A stretch of 64,000 nt of DNA, from positions 691,001 to 755,000 of the forward strand of contig NZ_FXWM01000001.1 in NCBI RefSeq assembly GCF_900177675.1, written 5' to 3'. The notes beneath the pieces are model-generated. The model was not told the DNA's origin and did no database searches. It saw only the letters and a program-made list of their open reading frames with translations. Origin of the DNA: Bacillus sp. OV166. GTDB lineage: Bacteria > Bacillota > Bacilli > Bacillales > Cytobacillaceae. Below are positions 34,281 to 43,086 of the stretch, piece after piece (positions within the stretch are counted from its first letter, which is position 1; every line of letters starts with the position of its first letter). The position numbers were made by a program, and so were the translations under genes.

Positions 34281-35591
34281 GTGGCAGAGAAAAATTATAA
34301 AAGGTATTTTCAATTTTTCCTCATTATTTTAGCAGCAGGATCGATATTTCCACTTATCTATTTAAAAACAAATTATCAAGAAACGATTTTGGAAGTTTAC
34401 GGAATAACTCTTAAACAGTTAAATGGCATATTTTCCGTTTTGGGTGTGGCCTATCTCATAGGATATTCTCCAAGTGGCTGGCTTGCTGATCGATTTTCCG
34501 CAAAAAAACTTTTATTCATTTCACTCTTGGTTTGTGGACTGACCGGACTATGGTTTGCTCAAGTTCCTAGCTATTCAATGGTTTTGGTGATATTTGGGAT
34601 TTGGGGCTTTTTCTCTGTCTTCACCTTTTGGGCAGCTCATTTAAAGCTTGTAAAGTTAATTGCTAAAAAGGAAGAAGAAGGACGATTTTTCGGTGCTTTA
34701 GATGGCGGCCGTGGGTTAGTAGAGGCAATCTTAGCAAGTATCGCATTATTTATTTTTACAAACGTATTGGGAGACAGTACAGCATTGGCTCATAAGAAAG
34801 AAGCCTTACAATTTGTTGTTTACATGTACTCCGGTTCGCTTATATTGGTGTCCGTACTTATTTTACTTTTTGTTAAAGAAGACAAAGCTTCTATTAAAGA
34901 AGAATCTTCTGCTAAAGCGGCAGGAACCAGTAAAAAATTAAATGCGCAAGCTTTCAAACAAATCTTTAGTAATAAGTTTATTTGGCTGTTAGGCGGCATC
35001 ATCTTTATGTCCTATATTGTAACCTGGGCCGTATATTATCAAGGCGGCTTTTTACAAACAAACATTAAAATTGATGCGGCAACTGTAGGTAAAGTAACGG
35101 TATTAATGCTTTGGATGCGGCCGATTGGCGGGCTGTTAGGCGGATTTTTAGGGGATAAGTTTGGAAAGAGCAGGATCCTAATGATCGCCTTAGGGTTAGC
35201 TGCCACTTTTTTAATTGCGATATCAACCTTACCGATTACGATGCCTCACATGTACTTTAAAATCCAAGTCGTACTGATTGGCTTAATGATTTATACCGTT
35301 AGGGGTCTTTACTGGTCGCTTCTCGGAGATTGTAAGATCGATGAAAAGATACTCGGTCTGGCAATCGGAGTGGTATCCTTTATTGGCTATTTACCAGATA
35401 TTTTAATGCCTCTCGTCAATATTGAGTTGTTTAAAACATTCGGACCGAACGGTGGTTATAATGGGTACTTCATATTTTGTGCCTGCGCGGCTATCCTCGC
35501 AATCTTCATGACGTTAATCTTTAGAATGTCAGTGAATAAGGAAGCTAGAAAATCCATTAAAGCAGAAGAATTCATTGCAAAAAACGCATAA
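34281..35591 (+). CDS. MFS transporter, YgcS-like position
   Basis: 436 residues with about 12 membrane segments (first at about 10-28, then IYLKTNYQETILEVYGIT loop; GWLADRFSAKKLLFISLLVC). It starts at a GTG 15 bp after the kinase and ends the operon. By position it matches E. coli ygcS and would import the substrate. The sequence resembles the glycerol-3-phosphate/hexuronate MFS branch; the substrate is unknown. Confidence 0.87.
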   Translation: MAEKNYKRYFQFFLIILAAGSIFPLIYLKTNYQETILEVYGITLKQLNGIFSVLGVAYLIGYSPSGWLADRFSAKKLLFISLLVCGLTGLWFAQVPSYSMVLVIFGIWGFFSVFTFWAAHLKLVKLIAKKEEEGRFFGALDGGRGLVEAILASIALFIFTNVLGDSTALAHKKEALQFVVYMYSGSLILVSVLILLFVKEDKASIKEESSAKAAGTSKKLNAQAFKQIFSNKFIWLLGGIIFMSYIVTWAVYYQGGFLQTNIKIDAATVGKVTVLMLWMRPIGGLLGGFLGDKFGKSRILMIALGLAATFLIAISTLPITMPHMYFKIQVVLIGLMIYTVRGLYWSLLGDCKIDEKILGLAIGVVSFIGYLPDILMPLVNIELFKTFGPNGGYNGYFIFCACAAILAIFMTLIFRMSVNKEARKSIKAEEFIAKNA

Positions 35592-35606
35592 TAGATTATT
35601 GTGATA

Positions 35607-35650
35607 AGGGTGCTCAAAGATCGTGACATCAAACGATTTTTGAGTCACTC
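35607..35650 (+). terminator. Terminator after the ygc-like operon
   Basis: An imperfect stem (GTGCTCAAA with TTTGAGTCAC, plus ATCGT/ACGAT) and a T run (TTTTTTA) directly follow. Confidence 0.75.
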
Positions 35651-35677
35651 TTTTTTATTAGAGGGGAGCAACTTGAT

Positions 35678-35697
35678 CTAATCAAACGTTTGATTAG
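35678..35697. promoter_or_regulatory. AATCAAACGTTTGATT palindrome, extended copy
   Basis: CTAATCAAACGTTTGATTAG, a perfect 20-bp palindrome about 107 bp upstream of the histidine kinase start. It is the longest copy of the 16-bp motif also seen at 3335, 14453 and 14613. It could be an operator for the two-component operon. Confidence 0.65.
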
Positions 35698-35803
35698 TGT
35701 TTTTAAATAAAAAAGGTGAATATTTTTTTAATTAAAATAATTTGAATATTAGTATAATAGGAGGAGATATTGTAATCATGCTATTCAAAAAGTTGGAGGT
35801 CAG

Positions 35804-37975
35804 ATGAAGTTTTTACTTTTTATCCGTGGAATACGACATTCTATTTCTAAAAGTATCACCAAAAAATATCTTATCTGGTTTTCTATTATTCTTATTATCC
35901 CTATCCTCATCATTTTTCAAATCATTGTTGGTTACGCAAATAAGCTCATTGAAGAAGATATTTTGAAAAAGAATATGCTAAGTACCAATGCGTTGGCTGA
36001 ACGTATTAATTCTGAATTATCGGATGTCGTCTTACAGCTGCAGTTAATTGCGGGAAATGATGAAGAATCCGAAATAAGCAACTCCAAAATGTACAATCGT
36101 GCAGAACGAATCATTTCTAGAAGCGCTATTGTACAATCGATTTATTTTATCGACAAAAGCCACCAGGTCCTTTTTGAAGCTCCCTTTTCGCCAAATCTTA
36201 AATCGCAATATTATTTTTATCCCGAATTTAATCAGGCACGTGTTAGCAATAACTATGTGGTTTCCAATATGGCTACAAATTTTCAAGGAAAGAAAGTTGT
36301 AACCGTCTCCGTTCCAGTTATTGATGGGGAAAAGGGGTTAAAAGGCGTATTGGTGGCAGAAATAAGTAGAGAATATCTTTCGTCTATTATCAAGGGCATA
36401 AGTACCACACGAAGTGGATTTAGCTTTATTCTAGACAAAAATGGATATGTTATCTCCTCAGCAAATGTACGAGATATAGGCAAGAATTTTTCAGTTCATC
36501 CTGCTGCATTAAGATTATCCAAGGGTCTTTCAGGATATATAAAAGAGGAAATCTCGGGAGAAACAAGCATCCTCTCTTATAAAGCACTTTGGGATCAATG
36601 GGGATTAGTGTTAGGGGTTCCAGAAAAGATCGCATTCCTGCCCATTTCCAAACTTTCTATTGCTTTAACGATAAGTTTTATCGGAATTCTTGCCCTATCT
36701 ATATTTTTAATCGTTTTAGGTACGAAAAAACTTCTTACTCCGATTGTCCGATTAACACAATTAGCTAGTCACTTCTATGAAAAACAGTCAATTGAAGAAT
36801 TGAAGTGGGTAAAAGTTGACTCTCAGGATGAATTGGGAATATTGATGAAAAAGATGATTGATTTAGGGATTAGCAACATTGAGAAAAAGAAGATACTCGA
36901 GGAAAAGGAAAGGTATTTATATGATGTCATTGAAGGTATTCCATATGCCATACTCACACTAGATAATGACGGCATCATTACCCATCCTAATATCAATTTT
37001 GAAAGATTAACAGGGATATCTCGTGAAGAACTTAAGGGAAAACATATGTCTTCATTACCGCTTAAATACGGGCAAGCTGATTTTCTATCATTAAATCGTT
37101 TACATATAGACAATCCCATTGAAGAAATGGAAACCTACATTATTGATGCCGATTGTCGAAAAAGGATTGTTAAGGTGGTTACTTCTAAATTTTATAATGA
37201 AAAAAAAGAAAGTATTGGTTATATTTCTGTTCTCCAAGATATCTCACAACTAAAGTTGTTCGAGGAGCAGATTAGACAGAGTGAAAAACTTGCCTCAATC
37301 GGACAAGTTACAACAGGTATTGCTCATGAATTGAAAAATCCGCTTGCAATCCTGTCAAGTTCTGCTGAATTGTTAAAAAAGGTGTTACAAGAACCTGCTA
37401 ACCATGAACTGGTAGATATGTTGTCTAACGATATATATGATGAAGTAAAACGCATGAGTGGAATTGTAAGTGAATTTTTATCCTTTACACGAATGAAAAA
37501 TGAAGAAGAAAAATGGACAGAAATGAACAAATTAGTTGATAAAGTTCTTCATCTTCTTCGAATTAAATTAAATGAAGCAAAAGTAGAGGTTTTAAAAGAA
37601 TACCAAGTTAATAGTAGAAAAATCAAAGTTAAGCCCGAAAAACTAATGCAAGTGTTCCTTAATTTAATTTTAAATAGTATTGAAGCGATGCCTGCAGGGG
37701 GAATATTGCAAATACATATTTATGAAAAAAACTCAGGGGGCCAGGAATGGCTGGTAGTGGAAATAAAAGATAGCGGTCAGGGAATCTCTAGACAGGATCT
37801 TGACTGGCTATTTAATCCATTTTTTTCGACCAAGCCAAATGGCTCTGGGCTTGGATTAACAATAGCCAAGGATATCGTTAATGAACATAACGGGGAGATG
37901 GAGATCCAAAGCACGATTCATGCAGGAACATCTATTCAATGCAAGTTTCCAATCACTACAAAAATAGGAATATAG
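35804..37975 (+). CDS. Sensor histidine kinase (Cache-HAMP-PAS-HisKA)
   Basis: 723 residues. Two membrane segments (about 20-45 and 285-308) enclose an extracytoplasmic Cache-like domain (SIYFIDKSHQVLFEAP; ILDKNGYVISSANVRDIG). HAMP-like (about 309-360), PAS (about 377-490, IEGIPYAILTLDNDGIITHP), and HisKA with phospho-His near 508 (GIAHELKNPLAIL) follow, then the ATPase domain with NLILNSIEAM, DSGQGI and GSGLGL boxes. It is like Dct/Ntr-type kinases that pair with sigma-54 regulators. It is the first gene of an operon with such a regulator 12 bp later. Confidence 0.93.
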   Translation: MKFLLFIRGIRHSISKSITKKYLIWFSIILIIPILIIFQIIVGYANKLIEEDILKKNMLSTNALAERINSELSDVVLQLQLIAGNDEESEISNSKMYNRAERIISRSAIVQSIYFIDKSHQVLFEAPFSPNLKSQYYFYPEFNQARVSNNYVVSNMATNFQGKKVVTVSVPVIDGEKGLKGVLVAEISREYLSSIIKGISTTRSGFSFILDKNGYVISSANVRDIGKNFSVHPAALRLSKGLSGYIKEEISGETSILSYKALWDQWGLVLGVPEKIAFLPISKLSIALTISFIGILALSIFLIVLGTKKLLTPIVRLTQLASHFYEKQSIEELKWVKVDSQDELGILMKKMIDLGISNIEKKKILEEKERYLYDVIEGIPYAILTLDNDGIITHPNINFERLTGISREELKGKHMSSLPLKYGQADFLSLNRLHIDNPIEEMETYIIDADCRKRIVKVVTSKFYNEKKESIGYISVLQDISQLKLFEEQIRQSEKLASIGQVTTGIAHELKNPLAILSSSAELLKKVLQEPANHELVDMLSNDIYDEVKRMSGIVSEFLSFTRMKNEEEKWTEMNKLVDKVLHLLRIKLNEAKVEVLKEYQVNSRKIKVKPEKLMQVFLNLILNSIEAMPAGGILQIHIYEKNSGGQEWLVVEIKDSGQGISRQDLDWLFNPFFSTKPNGSGLGLTIAKDIVNEHNGEMEIQSTIHAGTSIQCKFPITTKIGI

Positions 37976-37987
37976 GGGGAACTAATT

Positions 37988-39367
37988 ATGAGCTATTCTG
38001 TATTAGTTGTAGATGATGAAGTGAAATTATGTAGGAATATAAGCTTGTGGCTTAAAAGTGAAGGCTTTATCACTCATCAAGCCCATACAGGACAAGATGC
38101 CATCGATTTGCTTAAGAGGGAGCCGATCGATGTTATGATTCTGGATTATATGTTATCAGATATGACTGGACTAGATGTGTTAAAGAAGGTAAAAGAAGAG
38201 TCTTCAAACATATCGGTTATTATGTTGACTGCTTACGGGAATGTGGAGAGCGCTGTAAACTCTATGAAATTAGGGGCTGCAGACTATCTGAATAAACCAG
38301 TTGAATTGGCTATTTTAAAGGAGATTGTCGCAAAGATTTGCGAAAACAAGCGAGTAAAACAAGAAAATCAGTTGTTAAAATATCAAGCTAGACAAAACTG
38401 TTCACAGGAAGAACTGATTTATGAAAATAAGAAAATGAAATCTATCTTCGATTTCCTTGAAAAAGTAGTAGACACTGATGCAAGTATACTGCTTCTTGGT
38501 GAGAGTGGTGTGGGAAAAACAGCAATGGCGAAGTGGATTCATAAGAGAGGCAAAAGAAGTGAGAAGCCGTTTGTATCCATCAATTGTGCTGCAATACCTG
38601 AGAATCTGTTAGAAAGTGAATTATTTGGCTATAAAAAAGGAGCATTTACAGGTGCAACCGAAACAAGAGTGGGTAAATTTGAATCGGCAGATAAGGGTAC
38701 GATATTTCTAGATGAAATTGGAGAAATCTCTTTATCGATGCAAGCTAAGCTTCTCCATGTTATTGAGGAGAAAAGCTTTATGAGACTGGGGAGTAATACT
38801 TACCGTAAAGTTGATGTACGGATTATTTCAGCCACCAATAAGGATATCAAACAGTTAGTTAATGAAGGGAAGTTTCGCAAAGATCTATATTATCGATTAA
38901 ACTTAGTCGAGGTTGAAATCCCCCCTTTACGAGAACGAAAGGAAGATATTCCGATTATCATTAAACAATCTATTGAATCGTTAAATTCGAAATATACTAA
39001 AGATGTAAGTATTTCCGAAGATATGATCCAATTACTTTCCTCTTATGAATGGCCTGGGAACATCCGTGAGATGTTGAATGTCATAGAACGGTTACATATA
39101 TTGAAAATGAATGGAAAAATTGAAGAATCGGACTTAAACCGAGAGTTATTTTATTTCAGTGAAAACCTAGATCAAAAAGATGACCCCCTGTTTAGCCTGT
39201 CAGAGGTCAATTTAAAAAAAGCTTTAGAAAATGTGGAAGAGCAATTAATTAAGAAAGCGTTGGAAGCAACGAAAGGAAACCGTTCTAAGGCTGCGGATAT
39301 GCTTGGAATCGCTAGGCATACACTTGTTTATAAAATCAAGAAAATACAAATGGGGACAGAGAAGTGA
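37988..39367 (+). CDS. Sigma-54-dependent response regulator (NtrC family)
   Basis: 459 residues. Receiver domain with D53 (ILDYMLSD) and K103-type KPVE, an AAA+ domain with Walker [16 protein letters not shown] (about 168-180), the GAFTGA loop ([14 protein letters not shown], about 217) that contacts sigma-54, Walker [12 protein letters not shown]-finger region ([10 protein letters not shown]), and a Fis-type HTH at the end ([20 protein letters not shown]). It is the partner of the kinase and probably acts at the sigma-54 promoter at 40480. Confidence 0.95.
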   Translation: MSYSVLVVDDEVKLCRNISLWLKSEGFITHQAHTGQDAIDLLKREPIDVMILDYMLSDMTGLDVLKKVKEESSNISVIMLTAYGNVESAVNSMKLGAADYLNKPVELAILKEIVAKICENKRVKQENQLLKYQARQNCSQEELIYENKKMKSIFDFLEKVVDTDASILLLGESGVGKTAMAKWIHKRGKRSEKPFVSINCAAIPENLLESELFGYKKGAFTGATETRVGKFESADKGTIFLDEIGEISLSMQAKLLHVIEEKSFMRLGSNTYRKVDVRIISATNKDIKQLVNEGKFRKDLYYRLNLVEVEIPPLRERKEDIPIIIKQSIESLNSKYTKDVSISEDMIQLLSSYEWPGNIREMLNVIERLHILKMNGKIEESDLNRELFYFSENLDQKDDPLFSLSEVNLKKALENVEEQLIKKALEATKGNRSKAADMLGIARHTLVYKIKKIQMGTEK

Positions 39368-40314
39368 GGGCAGGTATCTCTATGAGCAGAACGGTTATAT
39401 TCCTGGTCCTTTTCCAGTTCATTTTTATTCTGGCTTCATGTGAAAAGGAGGAGAAAGAAATAACACGTAGTTCACCGGAATCCTCAGCCAAGCCAGAAAT
39501 AACCATTGGTTCTAAATCTCCAACCGAGCAGCGGCTGCTTATGAAAATGACATCTTTACTATTAAGTGAAAATGGATTTTCTGTCAATGAGATTAGCTTT
39601 AGAGGAAGCTTAAACATTCGTGCTGCCCTCGAAGAAGGAATCATCGATCAATATTGGGAGTACCCTAATACGGCAAGGGTGTTTTATCATCATCAGCCAC
39701 CGATATATGATTCAAAATTAGCTCTTCAAAGTGCTTCTAAAGAGGATGAAAAAAAGGGTGTGAAATGGCTTAAAAGTCTAGACCTAAATAGTACGTGGGC
39801 AATTCTTATAAAAAGTGAACTGGCAAAGCAAAACAGAATAAAGACGATTAGTGATTTCGTCCAATATGCTAACAAACACGATATTAAATTGGCCACTAAT
39901 GAGGAATTTTTGGTTCGAAAAGATGGTTTGGAACATGTACAACAAATCTATCATTTTGCAATTAATAAAAAAAATATTATTTCCGTCGAGTCTATGCTCC
40001 TGCCCCAAGCGGTAAAGGACTCCAGAGTAGATGCTGCCGTAGGGGTCGCATCGGATAGCTATATAAAAGAATACAATTTAACTATATTGGAGGATGATAA
40101 GCATGTTTTTCCCCCATATAATCCTACGCCGGTGGTAGATGAAGAAACATTAGAACGTTATCCGAAAATATCAAAGCTGCTCAATCGCCTAGTTGAAAAG
40201 ATAAATGAGAAGAATATTATGGAAATGATAGATCAAGTCGAAATGGAACATAAAGATGTTTCTGTTGTAGCACAGGAATTTTTGATTGACACTGGATTGA
40301 TTAAGAGTAAATAA
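39364..40314 (+). CDS. OpuC/ProX-type substrate-binding lipoprotein, part of the two-component operon
   Basis: About 310 residues. A lipoprotein signal (MSRTVIFLVLFQFIFILASC, lipobox LASC) and the quaternary-amine-binding fold (EITIGSKSPTEQRLLMKMTS, with a VNEISFRGSLNIRAALEEG segment). GTG at 39364 overlaps the regulator's TGA; an ATG at 39382 is also possible and gives a cleaner signal peptide. It lies with the sensor genes while the transport genes follow 225 bp on, with their own binding protein (42140). It may therefore present ligand to the kinase. No permease partner of its own. Confidence 0.85.
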   Translation: MRAGISMSRTVIFLVLFQFIFILASCEKEEKEITRSSPESSAKPEITIGSKSPTEQRLLMKMTSLLLSENGFSVNEISFRGSLNIRAALEEGIIDQYWEYPNTARVFYHHQPPIYDSKLALQSASKEDEKKGVKWLKSLDLNSTWAILIKSELAKQNRIKTISDFVQYANKHDIKLATNEEFLVRKDGLEHVQQIYHFAINKKNIISVESMLLPQAVKDSRVDAAVGVASDSYIKEYNLTILEDDKHVFPPYNPTPVVDEETLERYPKISKLLNRLVEKINEKNIMEMIDQVEMEHKDVSVVAQEFLIDTGLIKSK

Positions 40315-40330
40315 GAAGGAATTGAAAAGA

Positions 40331-40353
40331 AAGAGCATCTTTTAGATGTTCTT
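40331..40353 (+). terminator. Terminator after the two-component operon
   Basis: AGAGCATCT and AGATGTTCT form a short stem followed by a run of T. Confidence 0.8.
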
Positions 40354-40372
40354 TTTTTTGAGGCTTTTTAAG

Positions 40373-40420
40373 AAACTGTACAAAAATTCTCTACCAAATT
40401 AGAGAATTTTTGTACAGTTT
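40373..40420. promoter_or_regulatory. 20-bp inverted repeat, candidate upstream activator site
   Basis: The arms at 40373-40392 and 40401-40420 (starting AAACTGTACAAAAATTCTCT) are perfect complements around 8 bases. The element centres ~90 bp upstream of the GG of a sigma-54 promoter, a normal distance for an NtrC-type activator site. It has no T run, so it is not a terminator. Confidence 0.65.
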
Positions 40421-40479
40421 CGCCCTGAAAAGATTAGCAAAACTGCTAATATTCAACCTTTTTATCCCGCTATTACGGT

Positions 40480-40495
40480 TGGCATGGTTCTTGCA
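40480..40495 (+). promoter_or_regulatory. Sigma-54 promoter of the OpuC-like operon
   Basis: TGGCATGGTTCTTGCAA places GG at 40481-40482 and GC at 40493-40494, exactly 10 bases apart, with the TGGCA and TTGC signature of the -24/-12 consensus. It lies 44 bp before the ABC ATPase start and follows the NtrC-type regulator operon. Confidence 0.85.
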
Positions 40496-40538
40496 ATATT
40501 ACTTAGTAAAACAAATCATCAAAAGAGGGGGTATAGAT

Positions 40539-41294
40539 ATGATCCGTTTTGAAAATGTAAACAAGGTGTATGGGGATGTACAAACGCTATACAATCTTAA
40601 CTTTGAGGTTCAAAAAGGAGAGTTAGTAGCTCTTATTGGACCAAGTGGATGTGGGAAAACAACTACGTTGCGGATGATTAATCGCCTTATTGATCCTAAT
40701 TCTGGAAAGATATTGATTGATGGTCAGGATATTTCTAAAACAGACCCGGTCGAACTACGGCGAAATATTGGCTATGTCATTCAACAAGTTGGTTTGTTGC
40801 CACACATGACCATTGGAAAAAATATCGGATTAGTTCCAAAATTAAAGGGACAGAAGTTAGAGGAATACTCCAATAGGATTGACGAATTGCTGCGCATGGT
40901 TGGATTGGAACCTAAGATTTTTCGGAATCGGTACCCATTCGAATTAAGTGGTGGACAGCAACAACGTGTAGGGGTAATAAGGGCATTGGCTGCAGAGCCT
41001 CCTATTATTTTAATGGATGAACCATTCAGTGCATTGGATCCAATTTCTCGTGAACAACTACAAGAAGAACTAGTTCGGTTGCAGAAGGAGATCAATAAAA
41101 CAATCGTTTTTGTAACTCATGATATTGATGAGGCGTTAAAGATTTCTGATCGAATTGTCATCATGAACGAAGGAAGAATTATTCAATACGATACTCCAAC
41201 AGCAATCATTGAAAAGCCAGCCAATTCTTTTGTTAAAGGGTTTATTGGAGAAAAGCGATTAAATGCAGGAATGTCACTTTTTGCAAAATTGTAA
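40539..41294 (+). CDS. OpuC/ProV-like ABC transporter ATP-binding protein
   Basis: 251 residues. Walker A LIGPSGCGKTT, Q-loop (VIQQVG), signature LSGGQQQRVG, Walker B IILMDEPFSALDP and H-loop VTHDIDEA are complete. It belongs to the quaternary-amine/osmoprotectant group (OpuCA, ProV, YehX) but lacks the C-terminal CBS domains of OpuCA (380-residue type). GAGGGGGT is spaced for the ATG at 40539; a longer in-frame start at 40410 lies upstream of the sigma-54 promoter and is excluded. Confidence 0.93.
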   Translation: MIRFENVNKVYGDVQTLYNLNFEVQKGELVALIGPSGCGKTTTLRMINRLIDPNSGKILIDGQDISKTDPVELRRNIGYVIQQVGLLPHMTIGKNIGLVPKLKGQKLEEYSNRIDELLRMVGLEPKIFRNRYPFELSGGQQQRVGVIRALAAEPPIILMDEPFSALDPISREQLQEELVRLQKEINKTIVFVTHDIDEALKISDRIVIMNEGRIIQYDTPTAIIEKPANSFVKGFIGEKRLNAGMSLFAKL

Positions 41295-41399
41295 TTCTGC
41301 TAGTTTTGCAAAGCTTGGCCGGCCGATTTGTTTTTAACAAAGAGACAGGGTTTGTTCGTAATGAGAGCGCTTTAAATCGCGATTAAAGGAGGTATTCAT
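41295..41399. other. Gap between ABC ATPase and permease
   Basis: 105 bp with GGCCGGCC (palindromic) at about 41319 and a GAGCGCTTTAAA stretch, ending in AAAGGAGG for the permease start. No terminator with T run was seen. Confidence 0.4.
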
Positions 41400-42110
41400 G
41401 TGACTCAACAATCAAATTTATTTACTAGTTTATTAGAAATCTATACGGATCGCTGGGATATGATTTTAGTGAGTTTAGGGCAACACATCTACATCTCACT
41501 CCTCTCGATCATCATTGCCTTATTCATCTCTATTCCTTTGGGAATTTACCTCAGTAGAAATAAGAAATTGGCTGATAGCATCATAGGGTTTGCAGGTGTA
41601 TTTCAAACGATACCTAGTATTGCCCTATTCGGTTTTCTAATGCCGTTTGTAGGGATTGGAGTGAAACCTACAGTGATAGCCTTGGTTCTCTATGCATTAG
41701 CCCCCATCATCCGAAATGTATATACGGGAATTGTGGAAGTGAATCAATCTGTCGTCGATGCAGGTCGTGGCATGGGGATGACTAGCTGGCAAATTTTATG
41801 GATTATTGAGATCCCACTTGCTCTTCCGGTTATTATGGCCGGAATCCGAACTGCAACTGTATGGACCATTGGTATTACTACGATTGCGGCATTTATTGGA
41901 GCTGGAGGATTAGGGGAAATCATATTCCGTGGTGTAGCTTTGATGCGTCCTGAATTAGTGTTAGCGGGAGCTATTCCGGCAGCATTTTTAGCAATCCTAA
42001 CAGAATTCTTATTAAAGAAACTGGAAAGAAAAGTTACTCCTTTTAACCAGAAGAGCCATACGAAGAAAGTGAAACAGAATGATTCCAATAAAAAAGACAA
42101 AGTTGCATAA
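41400..42110 (+). CDS. OpuC-like ABC transporter permease
   Basis: 236 residues starting at GTG after AAAGGAGG. About five or six membrane segments (about 32-55, 65-88, 95-115, 145-170, 195-218), with the binding-protein-dependent permease motif around GRGMGMTSWQILWIIEIPLALP (EAA loop). It is like OpuCB/OpuCD and works with the ATPase and the lipoprotein downstream. Only one permease gene is present, so the complex is probably a homodimer. Confidence 0.92.
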   Translation: MTQQSNLFTSLLEIYTDRWDMILVSLGQHIYISLLSIIIALFISIPLGIYLSRNKKLADSIIGFAGVFQTIPSIALFGFLMPFVGIGVKPTVIALVLYALAPIIRNVYTGIVEVNQSVVDAGRGMGMTSWQILWIIEIPLALPVIMAGIRTATVWTIGITTIAAFIGAGGLGEIIFRGVALMRPELVLAGAIPAAFLAILTEFLLKKLERKVTPFNQKSHTKKVKQNDSNKKDKVA

Positions 42111-42139
42111 ACAAAAATTATATAAAAGGAGAATATAAG

Positions 42140-43063
42140 ATGAAGAAAATTTGGTTGATAAGTATTTCAATATTTATCGTGCTTTTAGCTGCATGCTCGA
42201 GTAACTCATCACAAACCTCTGGTGGTTCAAAAGAAAAACTCGATTTAGTGGTAGCAAGCAAAAACTTCACAGAGCAGTATCTGCTTGCCCAAATTATGGG
42301 TCAACTACTTCAGAATAAAACGGATCACAACATTACCATTAAAGAAGGAGGCTTTGCAACCTCCGCTATACTAAATCAAGGCTTAAAAGATGGGGATTTA
42401 CAAGTAGCAGCTGATTATACAGGAACAGGGTATATGAATGTACTGAAAAACACATTACAACCAAATGATACGCCTGAATCAGTTTATGAGAAGACGAAAA
42501 AAGGGTATGAAAAAGAATTAGGACTTACATGGCTTAAGCCTTTCGGATTCAACAATACGTTTACTTTAGTTATGAAAGAAGATATGGCAAAAAAGCTTAA
42601 CATCAAAACATACTCAGATTTGGTCCCCCATGCAGATAAACTTGTTATTGGGATGGACCCAGCCTTCTATGATCGTGTAGACGGATATAAACCATTAGCA
42701 AAAGTGTACGGATTTGAGTTTAAAGATCATAAAGAAATGGATATCGCATTAGGCTTTTCCGCAGTTGCTGAAGGAAATATTGATGTTTATGTAACGTATA
42801 TTACAGCTGGAAATATACCTGCCCTTCATTTAGTTCCTTTAAAAGATGATAAGGGATATTTCCCTCCGTATTTTGCTGCTCCAATTGTTTCGAAAGATCT
42901 TGTGAAGAAACACCCAGAAATAGCTGACTTCCTAAACCAACTTTCAGGGAAGCTTGATGATAAAACGATGGCGGAATTAAATGCCAAAGTAGATGAGGAT
43001 AAGAAAAATACGGCTGATGTAGCCAAGGAATTCCTAGAAAAAACAGGTTTGATTAACAAATAA
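42140..43063 (+). CDS. OpuC-type substrate-binding lipoprotein
   Basis: 307 residues. Lipoprotein signal with LLAACSS lipobox at about 16-22, then the quaternary-amine-binding fold (LVVASKNFTEQYLLAQIMGQLL, ADYTGTGYMNV, PAFYDRVDGYKPLAKVYGFEF). It is the binding protein of the ABC transporter and a longer relative of the protein at 39364. Substrates of the family are betaine, carnitine, choline and like compounds. Confidence 0.93.
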   Translation: MKKIWLISISIFIVLLAACSSNSSQTSGGSKEKLDLVVASKNFTEQYLLAQIMGQLLQNKTDHNITIKEGGFATSAILNQGLKDGDLQVAADYTGTGYMNVLKNTLQPNDTPESVYEKTKKGYEKELGLTWLKPFGFNNTFTLVMKEDMAKKLNIKTYSDLVPHADKLVIGMDPAFYDRVDGYKPLAKVYGFEFKDHKEMDIALGFSAVAEGNIDVYVTYITAGNIPALHLVPLKDDKGYFPPYFAAPIVSKDLVKKHPEIADFLNQLSGKLDDKTMAELNAKVDEDKKNTADVAKEFLEKTGLINK

Positions 43064-43086
43064 ATTAAGGTGAGGAGCACATAAAA

